From Corynebacterium sp. UBA2622 (GTDB taxonomy: Bacteria > Actinomycetota > Actinomycetes > Mycobacteriales > Mycobacteriaceae), in assembly GCF_002339505.1 (NCBI RefSeq), contig NZ_DDJO01000006.1:1-62226 (forward strand): a stretch of 62,226 nt of DNA, given 5' to 3'. Under the pieces are notes generated by a model. That model had not been told where the DNA came from, ran no database searches, and was given only the letters and a program-made list of their open reading frames with translations. The first letter of the stretch is position 1, and each line of letters begins with the position of its first letter. Of this stretch, positions 33,776-40,975 are shown piece by piece. A program made the translations under genes and the position numbers.

Positions 33776-34405
33776 TTACAAAAACCGCTGGTAGGAGTCG
33801 GTGGCTTCCCCGGCAAATCCGGCCGCTTCCTCGGACTCGGGGCCCGGCGCAGCGACGAAGACGGCGCGGCGGTAGTAGTCGAGCTCGCGGATCGATTCGA
33901 CGATGTCGGCCAGCGCGCGGTGCGCCATTCCCTTGGCGGGCTGGTTGTAGTAGGCCTTCGGGAACCAGCGGCGAGTCAGCTCCTTTACTGTGGAGACGTC
34001 GATCATCCGGTAATGCAGGGTGGCATCGAGCCGCGGCATCTGCGCGCGGATGAAGGTGCGGTCGGTCGCGATGGAGTTGCCGGCCAGCGGCGCGGGGTGC
34101 GCGGGGTCGCAGTGCTTCTCGACGAGCCCGAGAACCGCCTCCTCCGCCTCGGCGAGGGAGACGGTGGAGGCCCTGATGTCGTCGAGGAGCCCGTTGTCGG
34201 AGTGCATCTTCTCCACGAAGTCATCCATTTCAGCCAGCTCAGCCTCCCTGGCGTGGACAACGAGGTCGACTCCCTCGTCGAGGATGTTCAGGTTCGCGTC
34301 GGTGACGAGGGCGGCGACCTCGACGATGACGTGGCGCGACGGGTCGAGGCCCGTCATCTCCAGGTCGACCCAGACGATCCGGTCATTCTTGGCGGGGATG
34401 TCCAT
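33776..34405 (-). CDS. orn: Oligoribonuclease
   Basis: 3' to 5' exonuclease of the DEDDh class that finishes RNA decay by clearing di- and short oligonucleotides, including pGpG from cyclic-di-GMP (209 aa). VWVDLEMTGLDPSRHVIVEVA holds the first Asp/Glu pair, AGNSIATDRTFI the second Asp, and AKGMAHRALADIVESI the catalytic His and last Asp. It starts directly after the stop of the SDR gene (TAA then ATG), with GGGAGAGG before it, so the two form an operon. Confidence 0.95.
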   Translation of the reverse strand: MDIPAKNDRIVWVDLEMTGLDPSRHVIVEVAALVTDANLNILDEGVDLVVHAREAELAEMDDFVEKMHSDNGLLDDIRASTVSLAEAEEAVLGLVEKHCDPAHPAPLAGNSIATDRTFIRAQMPRLDATLHYRMIDVSTVKELTRRWFPKAYYNQPAKGMAHRALADIVESIRELDYYRRAVFVAAPGPESEEAAGFAGEATDSYQRFL

Positions 34406-35212
34406 TTATGCCTCTCCCATCTGTGCGTAGAACTTGCCCACGATCGGGGCGATCACACCGCGCGGTCCGTAGGTGGAGACCACGTCCATCGCCTTTGACA
34501 GGGGGCCTGGGACGACGCGGCGCTTGTTGCGTCGTAAAGCTGCGAGCGTGTCGCGGGAACAGGATTCGTAGGTGGTCCAGAGGAAATCGGGGACGACCCT
34601 GTCCACGATCGTCTGCTCGTCTTCGGGAATGTGCGCCTCGCGGACCGGGCCCGGCGCGAGGAGGGTGACGTGCACGCCGGAGTCCTTCAGCTCGAAGTGG
34701 AGGGCTTCGGTGAAGGTGTTCACGCCGGCCTTGGTGAAGACGTAGGTGGCGTTGTTGGGAATGGGTATGTTGCCCGCGGCCGAACCGACGTTGCACAGCG
34801 CACCCTCGCGGCGGGGAACCATCTGGTCCAGGACCGCCTTGGTGATGCGGAAGACCGCGGTGGCGTTGAGGTTGTACTGGTTGGTCTCGTAGTCCCAGTC
34901 CTGCTTCATGAAGGGTCCGAAGGAGGCGATGCCCGCGGAGTTGACGCAGATGGAGATCTTTCGCTGCGCGATGTGGTCGAGCAGCGCGGTGACGTCGCGC
35001 TCCTTGGACAAGTCCGCGGCGAAGACCTCGACGTTTACACCGTGGCGGGAGCTGAGATCGTCCGCCAGGCGCATGAGGACGTCCTCGCGCCGGGCAACCA
35101 CGATGAGGTTGTACCCCGCGGAGGCGAGGTCCCGGGCGATGGCCTCGCCGATGCCCTGGGACGCGCCCGTGATCAGCGCGTAAGAGTCGATGTGTGGGGA
35201 GGGAAAACTCAT
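34406..35212 (-). CDS. cmrA: SDR oxidoreductase, probable mycolate reductase CmrA
   Basis: Short-chain dehydrogenase (268 aa) with the cofactor loop TGASQGIG at residues 15-22 and catalytic Ser144, Tyr157 and Lys161 (YVFTK). Position directly upstream of orn matches Rv2509 and C. glutamicum CmrA, which reduces the 3-oxo group of newly made mycolates after Pks13 condensation. The assignment rests on family plus gene order. ATG 35212 is set by TACCCT exactly 7 nt upstream (complement of 35220-35225). If right, this gene marks the organism as a mycolic-acid producer. Confidence 0.82.
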   Translation of the reverse strand: MSFPSPHIDSYALITGASQGIGEAIARDLASAGYNLIVVARREDVLMRLADDLSSRHGVNVEVFAADLSKERDVTALLDHIAQRKISICVNSAGIASFGPFMKQDWDYETNQYNLNATAVFRITKAVLDQMVPRREGALCNVGSAAGNIPIPNNATYVFTKAGVNTFTEALHFELKDSGVHVTLLAPGPVREAHIPEDEQTIVDRVVPDFLWTTYESCSRDTLAALRRNKRRVVPGPLSKAMDVVSTYGPRGVIAPIVGKFYAQMGEA

Positions 35213-35225
35213 GCGCCCCAGGGTA

Positions 35226-35474
35226 CTAGTCGTAGGCCACCGTGAAGAGGTCGCCGGGCTGGCAGTCGAGGGCGCGGCACAGCGCCGTGAGCGTTGAGAA
35301 ACGAACGGCTTTGGCGCGGTTGTTGCGCAGCACGGAGAGGTTCACCGGGGTGATGCCCACCTCTTCGGCGAGCGCCGCTCCCGTGATGCCGTGTTGCTCG
35401 ATGAGCTCGTCGAGGTGGCACACCACTCGGGGCTCCCCGGGGCGGGGTTGCTCAGACAAGACCGTCCACCTCAT
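35226..35474 (-). CDS. XRE-family regulator, YozG-like
   Basis: 82-aa helix-turn-helix protein: the Cro/CI-type helices read DELIEQHGITGAALAEEVGITPVNLSVLRNNRAKAVRFSTLTALCRALDCQPGDLF, typical of the small regulators paired with DUF2975 proteins. The ATG at 35474 lies 22 nt inside the end of the DUF2975 gene, so the two are coupled; a later TTG would shorten the Pro-rich start. It probably binds the repeated operator upstream of the operon, controlling its own synthesis. Confidence 0.85.
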   Translation of the reverse strand: MRWTVLSEQPRPGEPRVVCHLDELIEQHGITGAALAEEVGITPVNLSVLRNNRAKAVRFSTLTALCRALDCQPGDLFTVAYD

Positions 35475-36003
35475 CCTCGAGGGCCATGCCGCGCTTCACG
35501 ACGGTGGAGAGTACGCCCAGGGTGATGGAGAGGATGAAGGCGGGTGCCATGTCCGACAGGGGAGTCCCCGCCCCGGGGCTGGTCCACCACGAGTCGATCC
35601 CGAGCTCGTGGGCCGCGAAGTTGTTCGCCAGACCCTCGGCACCGAGGCGAACGAGGATCCATGCCATCGCCGCCCAGCTGGCGTACTTCAGGGACTGCGC
35701 GTTGCGGGCGGTGAAGACGTTTCCGCGGATCATGGGGATGACGGCGCGCGCGATGAAAATTCCGGAGGCGGCCAGGAGCAGGTACTTGACCCCGAGGGCC
35801 GCGATGTACGAGGCGGTCAGGCCCCGGGAAAGGTCGGCGACCTGAATGCCCTCGGGGAGCGCGGGGGAGAGGCGGGTGGTGAACGCTCCGTGTTTGATCA
35901 TTCCGGCAATCTCCGGTGTGCACCAGAGAGCGATGACGGTGAAGATGCTGGCGATGGCGCTTGTGAGGTCTTTCCGGGTGGGGTCCTTGGTGGGCGCGTT
36001 CAC
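35452..36003 (-). CDS. DUF2975 membrane protein
   Basis: 183-aa membrane protein of the DUF2975 family with four predicted helices (about 16-34, 66-88, 105-125 and 152-172), and a conserved-looking NVFTARNAQSLKYASWAAM stretch between the second and third. Members are nearly always followed by a small XRE regulator, as here. Function is unknown; a membrane sensor or a target of the regulator are both possible. The GTG at 36003 follows AAGGAG. The upstream region carries a three-copy operator. Confidence 0.83.
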   Translation of the reverse strand: MNAPTKDPTRKDLTSAIASIFTVIALWCTPEIAGMIKHGAFTTRLSPALPEGIQVADLSRGLTASYIAALGVKYLLLAASGIFIARAVIPMIRGNVFTARNAQSLKYASWAAMAWILVRLGAEGLANNFAAHELGIDSWWTSPGAGTPLSDMAPAFILSITLGVLSTVVKRGMALEDEVDGLV

Positions 36004-36025
36004 GGTGGCTCCTTAAGTCGGCGGA

Positions 36026-36074
36026 GTATCGATTTTCGATACCCTCGAAAGTCGATAATACCGAAATTCGATAT
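36026..36074 (-). promoter_or_regulatory. Three operator-like palindromes at exact 16-bp spacing
   Basis: GTATCGATTTTCGATAC (36026-36042, perfect 7-bp arms), CTCGAAAGTCGATAA (36044-36058) and ATACCGAAATTCGATAT (36058-36074) share a TCGA-nnn-TCGA core centred at 36034, 36050 and 36066. They lie 23-71 nt upstream of the DUF2975 start and probably cover its promoter. The likely binder is the XRE protein of the same operon. Confidence 0.7.
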
Positions 36075-36093
36075 GCCTGCAAGCGGTATGCAT

Positions 36094-36184
36094 AAACCCC
36101 TAAAACTAAACCGGTAAAACCCCAGGTCGCTGTTTCGGCGATCTGTGACGAGCTGGGCCTTTACCGGTTTGGTTTTAGGGGTTT
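36094..36184. repeat. 91-bp palindromic element with 25-bp inverted arms
   Basis: AAACCCCTAAAAC continuing to AACCGGTAAA (36094-36118) is the inverted copy of 36160-36184 with one mismatch. The 41-bp centre contains nested pairs (CCCAG/CTGGG and TCGC/GCGA). It lies between the stop of the alcohol dehydrogenase gene (36197) and the DUF2975 operator. It may be the dehydrogenase terminator, a small miniature element or an RNA; it is much longer and more AT-rich than the other terminators here. Confidence 0.85.
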
Positions 36185-36196
36185 GTGGGGTGGGGT

Positions 36197-37261
36197 TTAT
36201 CGCCCACCGTGGGGGACGATTACCGCGCGGCCCGACACCTTGCCCTCCATGAGGAGGCGGTAGGCCTCCAGGCCGTCCTCGAGGGGGTAGGTGGTGTACT
36301 TCGGGGCGACCTGCCCGTTGCGTAGCATCGCCACCAGCTCGAACAGCTCGTCGCGGGAACCCCAGTAGGTGCTGTAGAGGTGCGCCTCGTAGGGGACGGA
36401 AAGGAAGGACCAGGAGGAAGGGCTTCCGTTGCCCAGGCCGACGATGACGACCCGCGACCCAGGGGTGGCACTGTGCAGCGCGAGGTCCACGGTGGCGGAC
36501 ACGCCCACGAAGTCGAACGCGGCATCCACGCCGCGCCCGCCTGTGAGCTGGAGGATCGCTTCCGCCTGGCCCTCCCCGCCCGGCACGGTGAGCGCACCCA
36601 GGTTCTCCGCCTCGCGCAGCGCGTCTTCCTTGGAATCGGTGGCGATGATGGTCGCGCCCGTCAGGGCCTTGAGAATCTGCACTCCCATCAGGCCCAGCCC
36701 GCCGAGCCCGATGACCAGTGCGAACTTCCCGCCCCCGTCGAGGGAGGGCAGGGCGGTCTTGATGGCGTGGTACGGGGTGAGTCCGGCGTCGGCAAGCGCG
36801 GAGGCGGCGATCGGGTCGACATCCCCGAGGGGGACGAGGTTGCGCGCCGGGACGAGGACGTACTCGGCCATCCCCCCGTCGCGCCCGAGGCCCATTGCGC
36901 TGGCGCCGGCCTCCTCGGGGTGGCGGCAGTACGTTTCCGCACCCTTGGCGCACCAGTCGCAGCGCCCGCATCCGGTGGGGCCGTAGACGAGGTACGCCTC
37001 ACCCTTCTCCAGGCCGGTGACCCCGGCCCCGACTTCCTCGACCCAGCCGGAGATCTCGTGGCCGAGGGTGTATTCCGGGTCGAGGACGGGGAGCATGCCC
37101 TCGTCGAACTCGTTGAAGATGGCGACATCGGAGTGGCACGCGCCGGAACCGGCCACCTTGAGCAGAACCTCGTTGGGGCCGGGCGAGGGCTTGGGCACCT
37201 GCTTCAGCTCGGGAAAGGTGTGGTAGCCGACGTGGCGGATGGCCTTCATGGTTTCGGTCAT
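36197..37261 (-). CDS. Zinc-dependent alcohol dehydrogenase
   Basis: Medium-chain, zinc, NAD(P)-dependent dehydrogenase (354 aa). Catalytic zinc ligands Cys42 (SGACHSDV) and His68-Glu69 (GHE), structural zinc cysteines 98, 101, 104 and 112 (GCGRCDWCAKGAETYC), and the Rossmann loop GLGGLGLMGVQ. The closest-looking group is the propanol/benzyl-alcohol-preferring dehydrogenases. The ATG follows AAGGA. It stands alone, with its 3' end next to the 91-bp palindrome. The physiological substrate is not clear. Confidence 0.9.
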   Translation of the reverse strand: MTETMKAIRHVGYHTFPELKQVPKPSPGPNEVLLKVAGSGACHSDVAIFNEFDEGMLPVLDPEYTLGHEISGWVEEVGAGVTGLEKGEAYLVYGPTGCGRCDWCAKGAETYCRHPEEAGASAMGLGRDGGMAEYVLVPARNLVPLGDVDPIAASALADAGLTPYHAIKTALPSLDGGGKFALVIGLGGLGLMGVQILKALTGATIIATDSKEDALREAENLGALTVPGGEGQAEAILQLTGGRGVDAAFDFVGVSATVDLALHSATPGSRVVIVGLGNGSPSSWSFLSVPYEAHLYSTYWGSRDELFELVAMLRNGQVAPKYTTYPLEDGLEAYRLLMEGKVSGRAVIVPHGGR

Positions 37262-37309
37262 GGCTGTGTCCTTGGGTTGGGGGTGGGGACACTAGTTAGC
37301 CTACGGAAA

Positions 37310-37624
37310 TCAGTCGCCCGCCTCCGCTAATCGACGCAGCGCCGCGACGTGGCCCTCGAAGGCTTCGACGCCGCGGGCGGTGAGCGTGACCCACACGGTG
37401 TCCTTCGCCCGCGTCGACCCGTACTCGCGGAAGCGGGTGATGTAGCCGTTCTGCTCGAGGACCGTGAGTTGCTTGGAGAGGGTGGAATCCGACAGTTCGG
37501 TGAGCTCGCGGAGGCGCCGGAAGCTCATTTCACGGCGCGTTTCACCCTCGGTGGAACCGGCAGCGTTGAGGGCGGCACAGACCTTCAGGCGCGCGATGGG
37601 ATGGATGACGGGGTCGAGATCCAC
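37310..37624 (-). CDS. Winged-helix transcriptional regulator (MarR/PadR-like)
   Basis: 104-aa winged-helix protein: IARLKVCAALNAAG, MSFRRLRELTELSDSTLSKQLTVLEQNGYI as the recognition helix, then the wing with FREYGSTRAKDTVWVTLTARG. It is the single-domain type that usually precedes a small membrane protein of regulator/membrane pairs. GTG 37624 lies 3 nt after the stop of the membrane gene, so the two are coupled. The target is probably its own operon. Confidence 0.85.
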   Translation of the reverse strand: MDLDPVIHPIARLKVCAALNAAGSTEGETRREMSFRRLRELTELSDSTLSKQLTVLEQNGYITRFREYGSTRAKDTVWVTLTARGVEAFEGHVAALRRLAEAGD

Positions 37625-37627
37625 GGG

Positions 37628-38044
37628 TCAGCGCCATTCCCTTGAGAGGAGCCAGGCCATTCCGGCGGTGACGGCAATCCCGGTGCAGACGGAGACGGCG
37701 ACATTGTCGCGGGGGAGGAACATTAGGAGGGGAACTGCGACCAACCCCGGCAGCGTCGGTATCCACGACGGGTCGGGATCGGGTCGCACTTCCTGTTTCA
37801 GCGCGGGACGCACCGCTGGCAGCCGGCGACGCTCCACCACGAGGGTGAGCACGAGGGTGAGAAGGCAGACCCCGGCGATGAGGAGAAAGCCCGCGAGTTG
37901 GCGGTGGAGGGTCAGGCCGACGGAGGCGCCCATTGCCGCGCTCAGCAGCGCGATCCAGACCCACGACACCTGCCGGCCCCCGGCGGCCCGCATCTCCGTC
38001 TCCCTGACCGCCTCCAGGGCTTCCCGCGCCTCCATGCTTTCCAT
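37628..38044 (-). CDS. Small membrane protein partnered with winged-helix regulator
   Basis: 138-aa protein with an acidic N-terminal helix (MEAREALEAVRETEMRA), paired helices at about 27-68 (WVWIALLSAAMGASVGL, LAGFLLIAGVCLLTLVLTLV) and another pair near 95-132. I recognise no named family. ATG 38044 has TACACT exactly 7 nt upstream (complement of 38052-38057), the leaderless pattern. It heads a two-gene operon with the regulator; similar pairs sense membrane or drug stress in other actinobacteria, which here is only analogy. Confidence 0.78.
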   Translation of the reverse strand: MESMEAREALEAVRETEMRAAGGRQVSWVWIALLSAAMGASVGLTLHRQLAGFLLIAGVCLLTLVLTLVVERRRLPAVRPALKQEVRPDPDPSWIPTLPGLVAVPLLMFLPRDNVAVSVCTGIAVTAGMAWLLSREWR

Positions 38045-38083
38045 AAGAGAAAGTGTAGCGCGGGAGGGGGCGCGGTCAAGTCC

Positions 38084-39472
38084 CTAGATTTCGTGCATCT
38101 CCGCGTGCTTGGTCTCGGGCGCCCACAGGATGGCGGCGAGCGAGATGGCGCTGACGATCATCAGGTAAATGCCCACCGCGCCGGGCCCGTGCTTGGCGTT
38201 CAGGGCCGTCGCGATGAAGGGCGCGATGGCAGCACCCAGGATGGAGGCGACGTTATAGGAGATGCCCGATCCGGTGTAGCGCACGTTGGAGGGGAAGAGC
38301 TCGGGGAGGATGGCGGACATGGGGCCGAAGATCAGGCCCATGAGAAGCATGCCGATGAAGAGGAAGACACCGAGGGAGACCATCGTGAAGGACTCGGGGT
38401 TGAGCAGCCAGTGGAAGCTCGCGCCGTAGACGATGATGGCCACCGAGGTGAGGGTGAGCACGGGGCGTCGGCCGAAGGTGTCGGCGAGGTGGCAGGAGAC
38501 GGGGATGCCGATCATGAAACCGAAGATGCAGACCAGCTGCAGCTTCAGGAAGGACTCGTACGCGATGCCCAGGCCGGCGCCCTCGGCGGCGGAGCCGATG
38601 CCGTAGGAGAGGAACCACGTGGTCACGATGTAGAACAGCGTGTAGCAGCCGACCATGATGAACGTGCCCTGCAGGAGGGGTCGCCACGCTTTTGCGATGA
38701 CCTCGGAAAGCGGGGAGGACACCTTGGCGTCGTTGTCCACGACCTGCTGGAACACGGGGGTCTCCTCGATCTGCAGGCGGACCCACAGGCCGACGGCGAC
38801 CATGATGGCGGACATCAGGAACGGGATGCGCCAACCCCAGGACATGAACGCGCCCTCCACGTCACCGCGGGTGTGGCCCAGCCACGTCACGAGGATGAGA
38901 AAGAGCCCGTTGGCCAGCAGGAACCCGAACGGGGCGCCCAGCTGGGGCCACATGGCAGCCCAGGAGCGCCGGCCCTTCGCGGCGGTCTCGGTGGACAGCA
39001 GGGCCGCACCGGACCACTCTCCGCCCAGGCCGAGGCCCTGGGAGAAGCGCATCAGCGCCAGCAGGGCGGGGGCCCAAATGCCCACCTGGGCGTACGTGGG
39101 GAGGATCCCGATGACGAAGGTGGCGATGCCCATGGTCAACAGGGCACCCACGAGGGTGGCCTTGCGTCCGACCCGGTCGCCGAAGTGGCCGAAGACGACG
39201 GAACCGAGCGGACGGGCGATGAACGCCAGGCCGAAGGTGGCGAAGGACTGCAGCAGGGCCACCGTCGAGCTCTCCGCCTTCGGGAAGAAAAGGAAGGGGA
39301 AGACCGCCACGGCCGCCGTTGCGTAGGCGTAGAAGTCGTAGAACTCGATGGTGGTGCCGATGGTGGAGGCAAGACGCACGCGGCGGCGTTCCTCCGGGCT
39401 GGTGGCGCGCAGGGCGGGCGCTTCTGCCGGCGGCGCCACGGGCTGCGCCGCGGCCTGGACGGATGAAGTCAT
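38084..39472 (-). CDS. MFS transporter, metabolite:H+ symporter (MHS/ShiA-like) family
   Basis: 462-aa, twelve-helix transporter. The MHS signatures are clear: IGTTIEFYDFYAYATAAV in helix 1, HFGDRVGRKATL in loop 2-3, RFSQGLGLGGEWSGAALLSTE in helix 4 and LADTFGRRPVLTL in loop 8-9. Relatives carry shikimate, citrate, proline/betaine or dicarboxylates with protons; the substrate cannot be fixed from sequence. GAGGGAGCC precedes the ATG. It is followed by the winged-helix/membrane pair, though a gap and a leaderless start there argue for separate transcripts. Confidence 0.9.
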   Translation of the reverse strand: MTSSVQAAAQPVAPPAEAPALRATSPEERRRVRLASTIGTTIEFYDFYAYATAAVAVFPFLFFPKAESSTVALLQSFATFGLAFIARPLGSVVFGHFGDRVGRKATLVGALLTMGIATFVIGILPTYAQVGIWAPALLALMRFSQGLGLGGEWSGAALLSTETAAKGRRSWAAMWPQLGAPFGFLLANGLFLILVTWLGHTRGDVEGAFMSWGWRIPFLMSAIMVAVGLWVRLQIEETPVFQQVVDNDAKVSSPLSEVIAKAWRPLLQGTFIMVGCYTLFYIVTTWFLSYGIGSAAEGAGLGIAYESFLKLQLVCIFGFMIGIPVSCHLADTFGRRPVLTLTSVAIIVYGASFHWLLNPESFTMVSLGVFLFIGMLLMGLIFGPMSAILPELFPSNVRYTGSGISYNVASILGAAIAPFIATALNAKHGPGAVGIYLMIVSAISLAAILWAPETKHAEMHEI

Positions 39473-39566
39473 GGCTGGCTCCCTCTCACTCGGTGTTTCA
39501 ACGTGTGGGACAATATTTTTACACAGTGAGACGAGCGGCGCAGCAAAAAGGCCGCAGAAAATAAAA

Positions 39567-39605
39567 AACCGCCCGTCCTCGCCTGATGGGCGAGGACGGG
39601 CGGTT
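39567..39605 (-). terminator. Rho-independent terminator of the acidic-protein genes
   Basis: AACCGCCCGTCCTCGCC pairs perfectly with GGCGAGGACGGGCGGTT around TGAT; on the reverse strand it is followed by TTTTTTATTTT. It lies 16 nt after the acidic protein stop and is the strongest terminator in the window. Confidence 0.88.
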
Positions 39606-39621
39606 CGTGTCTTGGGCCCGG

Positions 39622-40053
39622 TTACCGGCGCGGTTCGTCGGTGCCGAGGTCGCCACTGTTAGGGCGCTGCTCGGCATCGAGGAAATCGGTGCGCTCGTCG
39701 AGGCGAGCGTCCCGATCCACGTCGCGGCGGATGCCGCTGGCATCGTGGTCCGCCCCCACGTCGCGGGAGCTCTCCTCCAGACCGGTGCCCGCCGTACCCG
39801 GGGTTCGTCCCGCGGCGCGGGCATCGTCGGCGTTGTCGACGCTGGCGGGGTCGCGGGTGGTGCCGTCCTCGCTGTGGTCGGGATCGCCCACGCGGTCGGT
39901 GTCCTCCTCGGCCACCTCGTCGTAGGAGCCCATCGAGCTCGGGTCCTCCGGCTCATTGCCGATGCGGTGCACGCTCGCCTCGAGCAGGCGGTCGAGCTCA
40001 CCCGAACCGGAGCCCGCGGGGTTGGCGCCGTCGTTGCGGTTCCTATCGGCCAT
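39622..40053 (-). CDS. Acidic, intrinsically disordered protein of unknown function
   Basis: 143-aa hydrophilic protein with about one third Asp/Glu/Arg, no hydrophobic core and no cysteine; the middle (EEDTDRVGDPDHSEDGTTRDPASVDNADD) is almost pure low-complexity. Such proteins in actinobacteria are often stress- or desiccation-related. GGAGAAG precedes the ATG, 2 nt after the stop of the small gene upstream, so the two are one operon ending in a very strong terminator. The codon pattern is normal for the genome, so I take it as real. Confidence 0.68.
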   Translation of the reverse strand: MADRNRNDGANPAGSGSGELDRLLEASVHRIGNEPEDPSSMGSYDEVAEEDTDRVGDPDHSEDGTTRDPASVDNADDARAAGRTPGTAGTGLEESSRDVGADHDASGIRRDVDRDARLDERTDFLDAEQRPNSGDLGTDEPRR

Positions 40054-40055
40054 TT

Positions 40056-40211
40056 CTACTTCTCCTCGTCGTCGGACACTTCGCGCTGGAACTGGCCGTC
40101 GGCATCCGGATCACCGAGGTTGTCGATGCTGTCCTCGTTGTTCGGGGAATCGCTGGCGCGGCCCTTGGACTTGTCGTCGGCAGGGGTGCCGGACTTCGGA
40201 TCGATGCTCAT
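40056..40211 (-). CDS. 51-aa hydrophilic protein of unknown function
   Basis: Very small acidic protein (MSIDPKSGTPADDKSKGRAS start, then repeated Asp/Glu/Asn). GAGGAGG lies at ideal spacing before the ATG at 40211, the best evidence that it is translated. It has the same disordered, charged character as the protein directly downstream, suggesting a shared stress or solvation role. The in-frame extension upstream is not coding. Confidence 0.65.
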   Translation of the reverse strand: MSIDPKSGTPADDKSKGRASDSPNNEDSIDNLGDPDADGQFQREVSDDEEK

Positions 40212-40282
40212 TGTGGCCTCCTCGAATTGTTGGTAACGAACGCCCACAAGCTTAGCGACGTTTCCGCGGGCGCTCCGGGAAA

Positions 40283-40549
40283 TCAGTGGCGCGGGAAATC
40301 GGCCCACGCCAGCTGGGCACCCGCGTGACCGAAGAGAATCACCGTGATCAGAGTCGCGGCCCCGGCCAGCACCACCACACCGCACAGGGCGGCAGGGCTC
40401 CACGGAGGTGTTATCTCTGCGAGGCTCCCGCCGCCCGCCGTGTAGAACGCGGCCACGGCGGCAAAGAGGACGAAGGCGGCGATGGTCGAGGCGTCGGCAA
40501 GCTGAGCGTGCCGGGTGGCGGCGCCCAGGTTGCCCTCGCTCAAGCCCAT
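40283..40549 (-). CDS. Hypothetical two-helix membrane protein
   Basis: 88-aa frame from ATG 40549 with two predicted helices (STIAAFVLFAAVAAFYTAGGG and ALCGVVVLAGAATLITVILFG) joined by a Pro/Trp loop, and a short soluble tail. The frame stays open further upstream but that part is Arg/Pro-rich and not plausible. There is no clear ribosome site. I recognise no family; the hydrophobic pattern is the main reason to list it. Confidence 0.5.
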   Translation of the reverse strand: MGLSEGNLGAATRHAQLADASTIAAFVLFAAVAAFYTAGGGSLAEITPPWSPAALCGVVVLAGAATLITVILFGHAGAQLAWADFPRH

Positions 40550-40768
40550 GGGGCGCAGCAGTGCTTCACCGGTCGACCGGGTGATGGGTGGGCTGGAAGT
40601 CCGCCGAAAATCGTGTCCATGGCGGAAAGTATCGCGTGCGGTGCTCCGGGGACGCTGGCGGGGAACCTGCAGGCGGGAGGGGGTTTGTCGCCGATATCCT
40701 GCCTCGGGATAGGGTATCCTGCCTGCGTTGAAGCGTCCCAAGGATGCCCATGGAAGGGTGAAACGAAG

Positions 40769-40842
40769 CGCCCCCGGCAGGATTCGAACCCGCGACCAGC
40801 CGGGTAGAAACCGGATGCTCTAATCCACTGAGCTACGGGGGC
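40769..40842 (-). tRNA. tRNA-Arg (anticodon TCT)
   Basis: Reverse-strand cloverleaf. Acceptor stem GCCCCCG/CGGGGGC, anticodon loop TTTCTAC (anticodon TCT), T-loop GGTTCGAATCC and discriminator G. CCA is not encoded. It reads AGA/AGG. Confidence 0.94.
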
Positions 40843-40975
40843 ATGGTACTGCGGCGCACCGGGCGCCGCGACAGCGGAAACAGTGTAGCGCACGGTTGGT
40901 TCAGGCTAGCCTTTTCCCCGGTCGCCGGGTGTGACCGGTTAGGCCACCATGTCCATCGAAAGTAGGGTGGTGGCC

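Noticed and set aside
40550..40768. Coding sequence between the two-helix hypothetical gene and tRNA-Arg
   Set aside because: Open frames here are short or Arg/Pro-rich, with no ribosome site or hydrophobic pattern. I see nothing convincing in this 219-bp gap.
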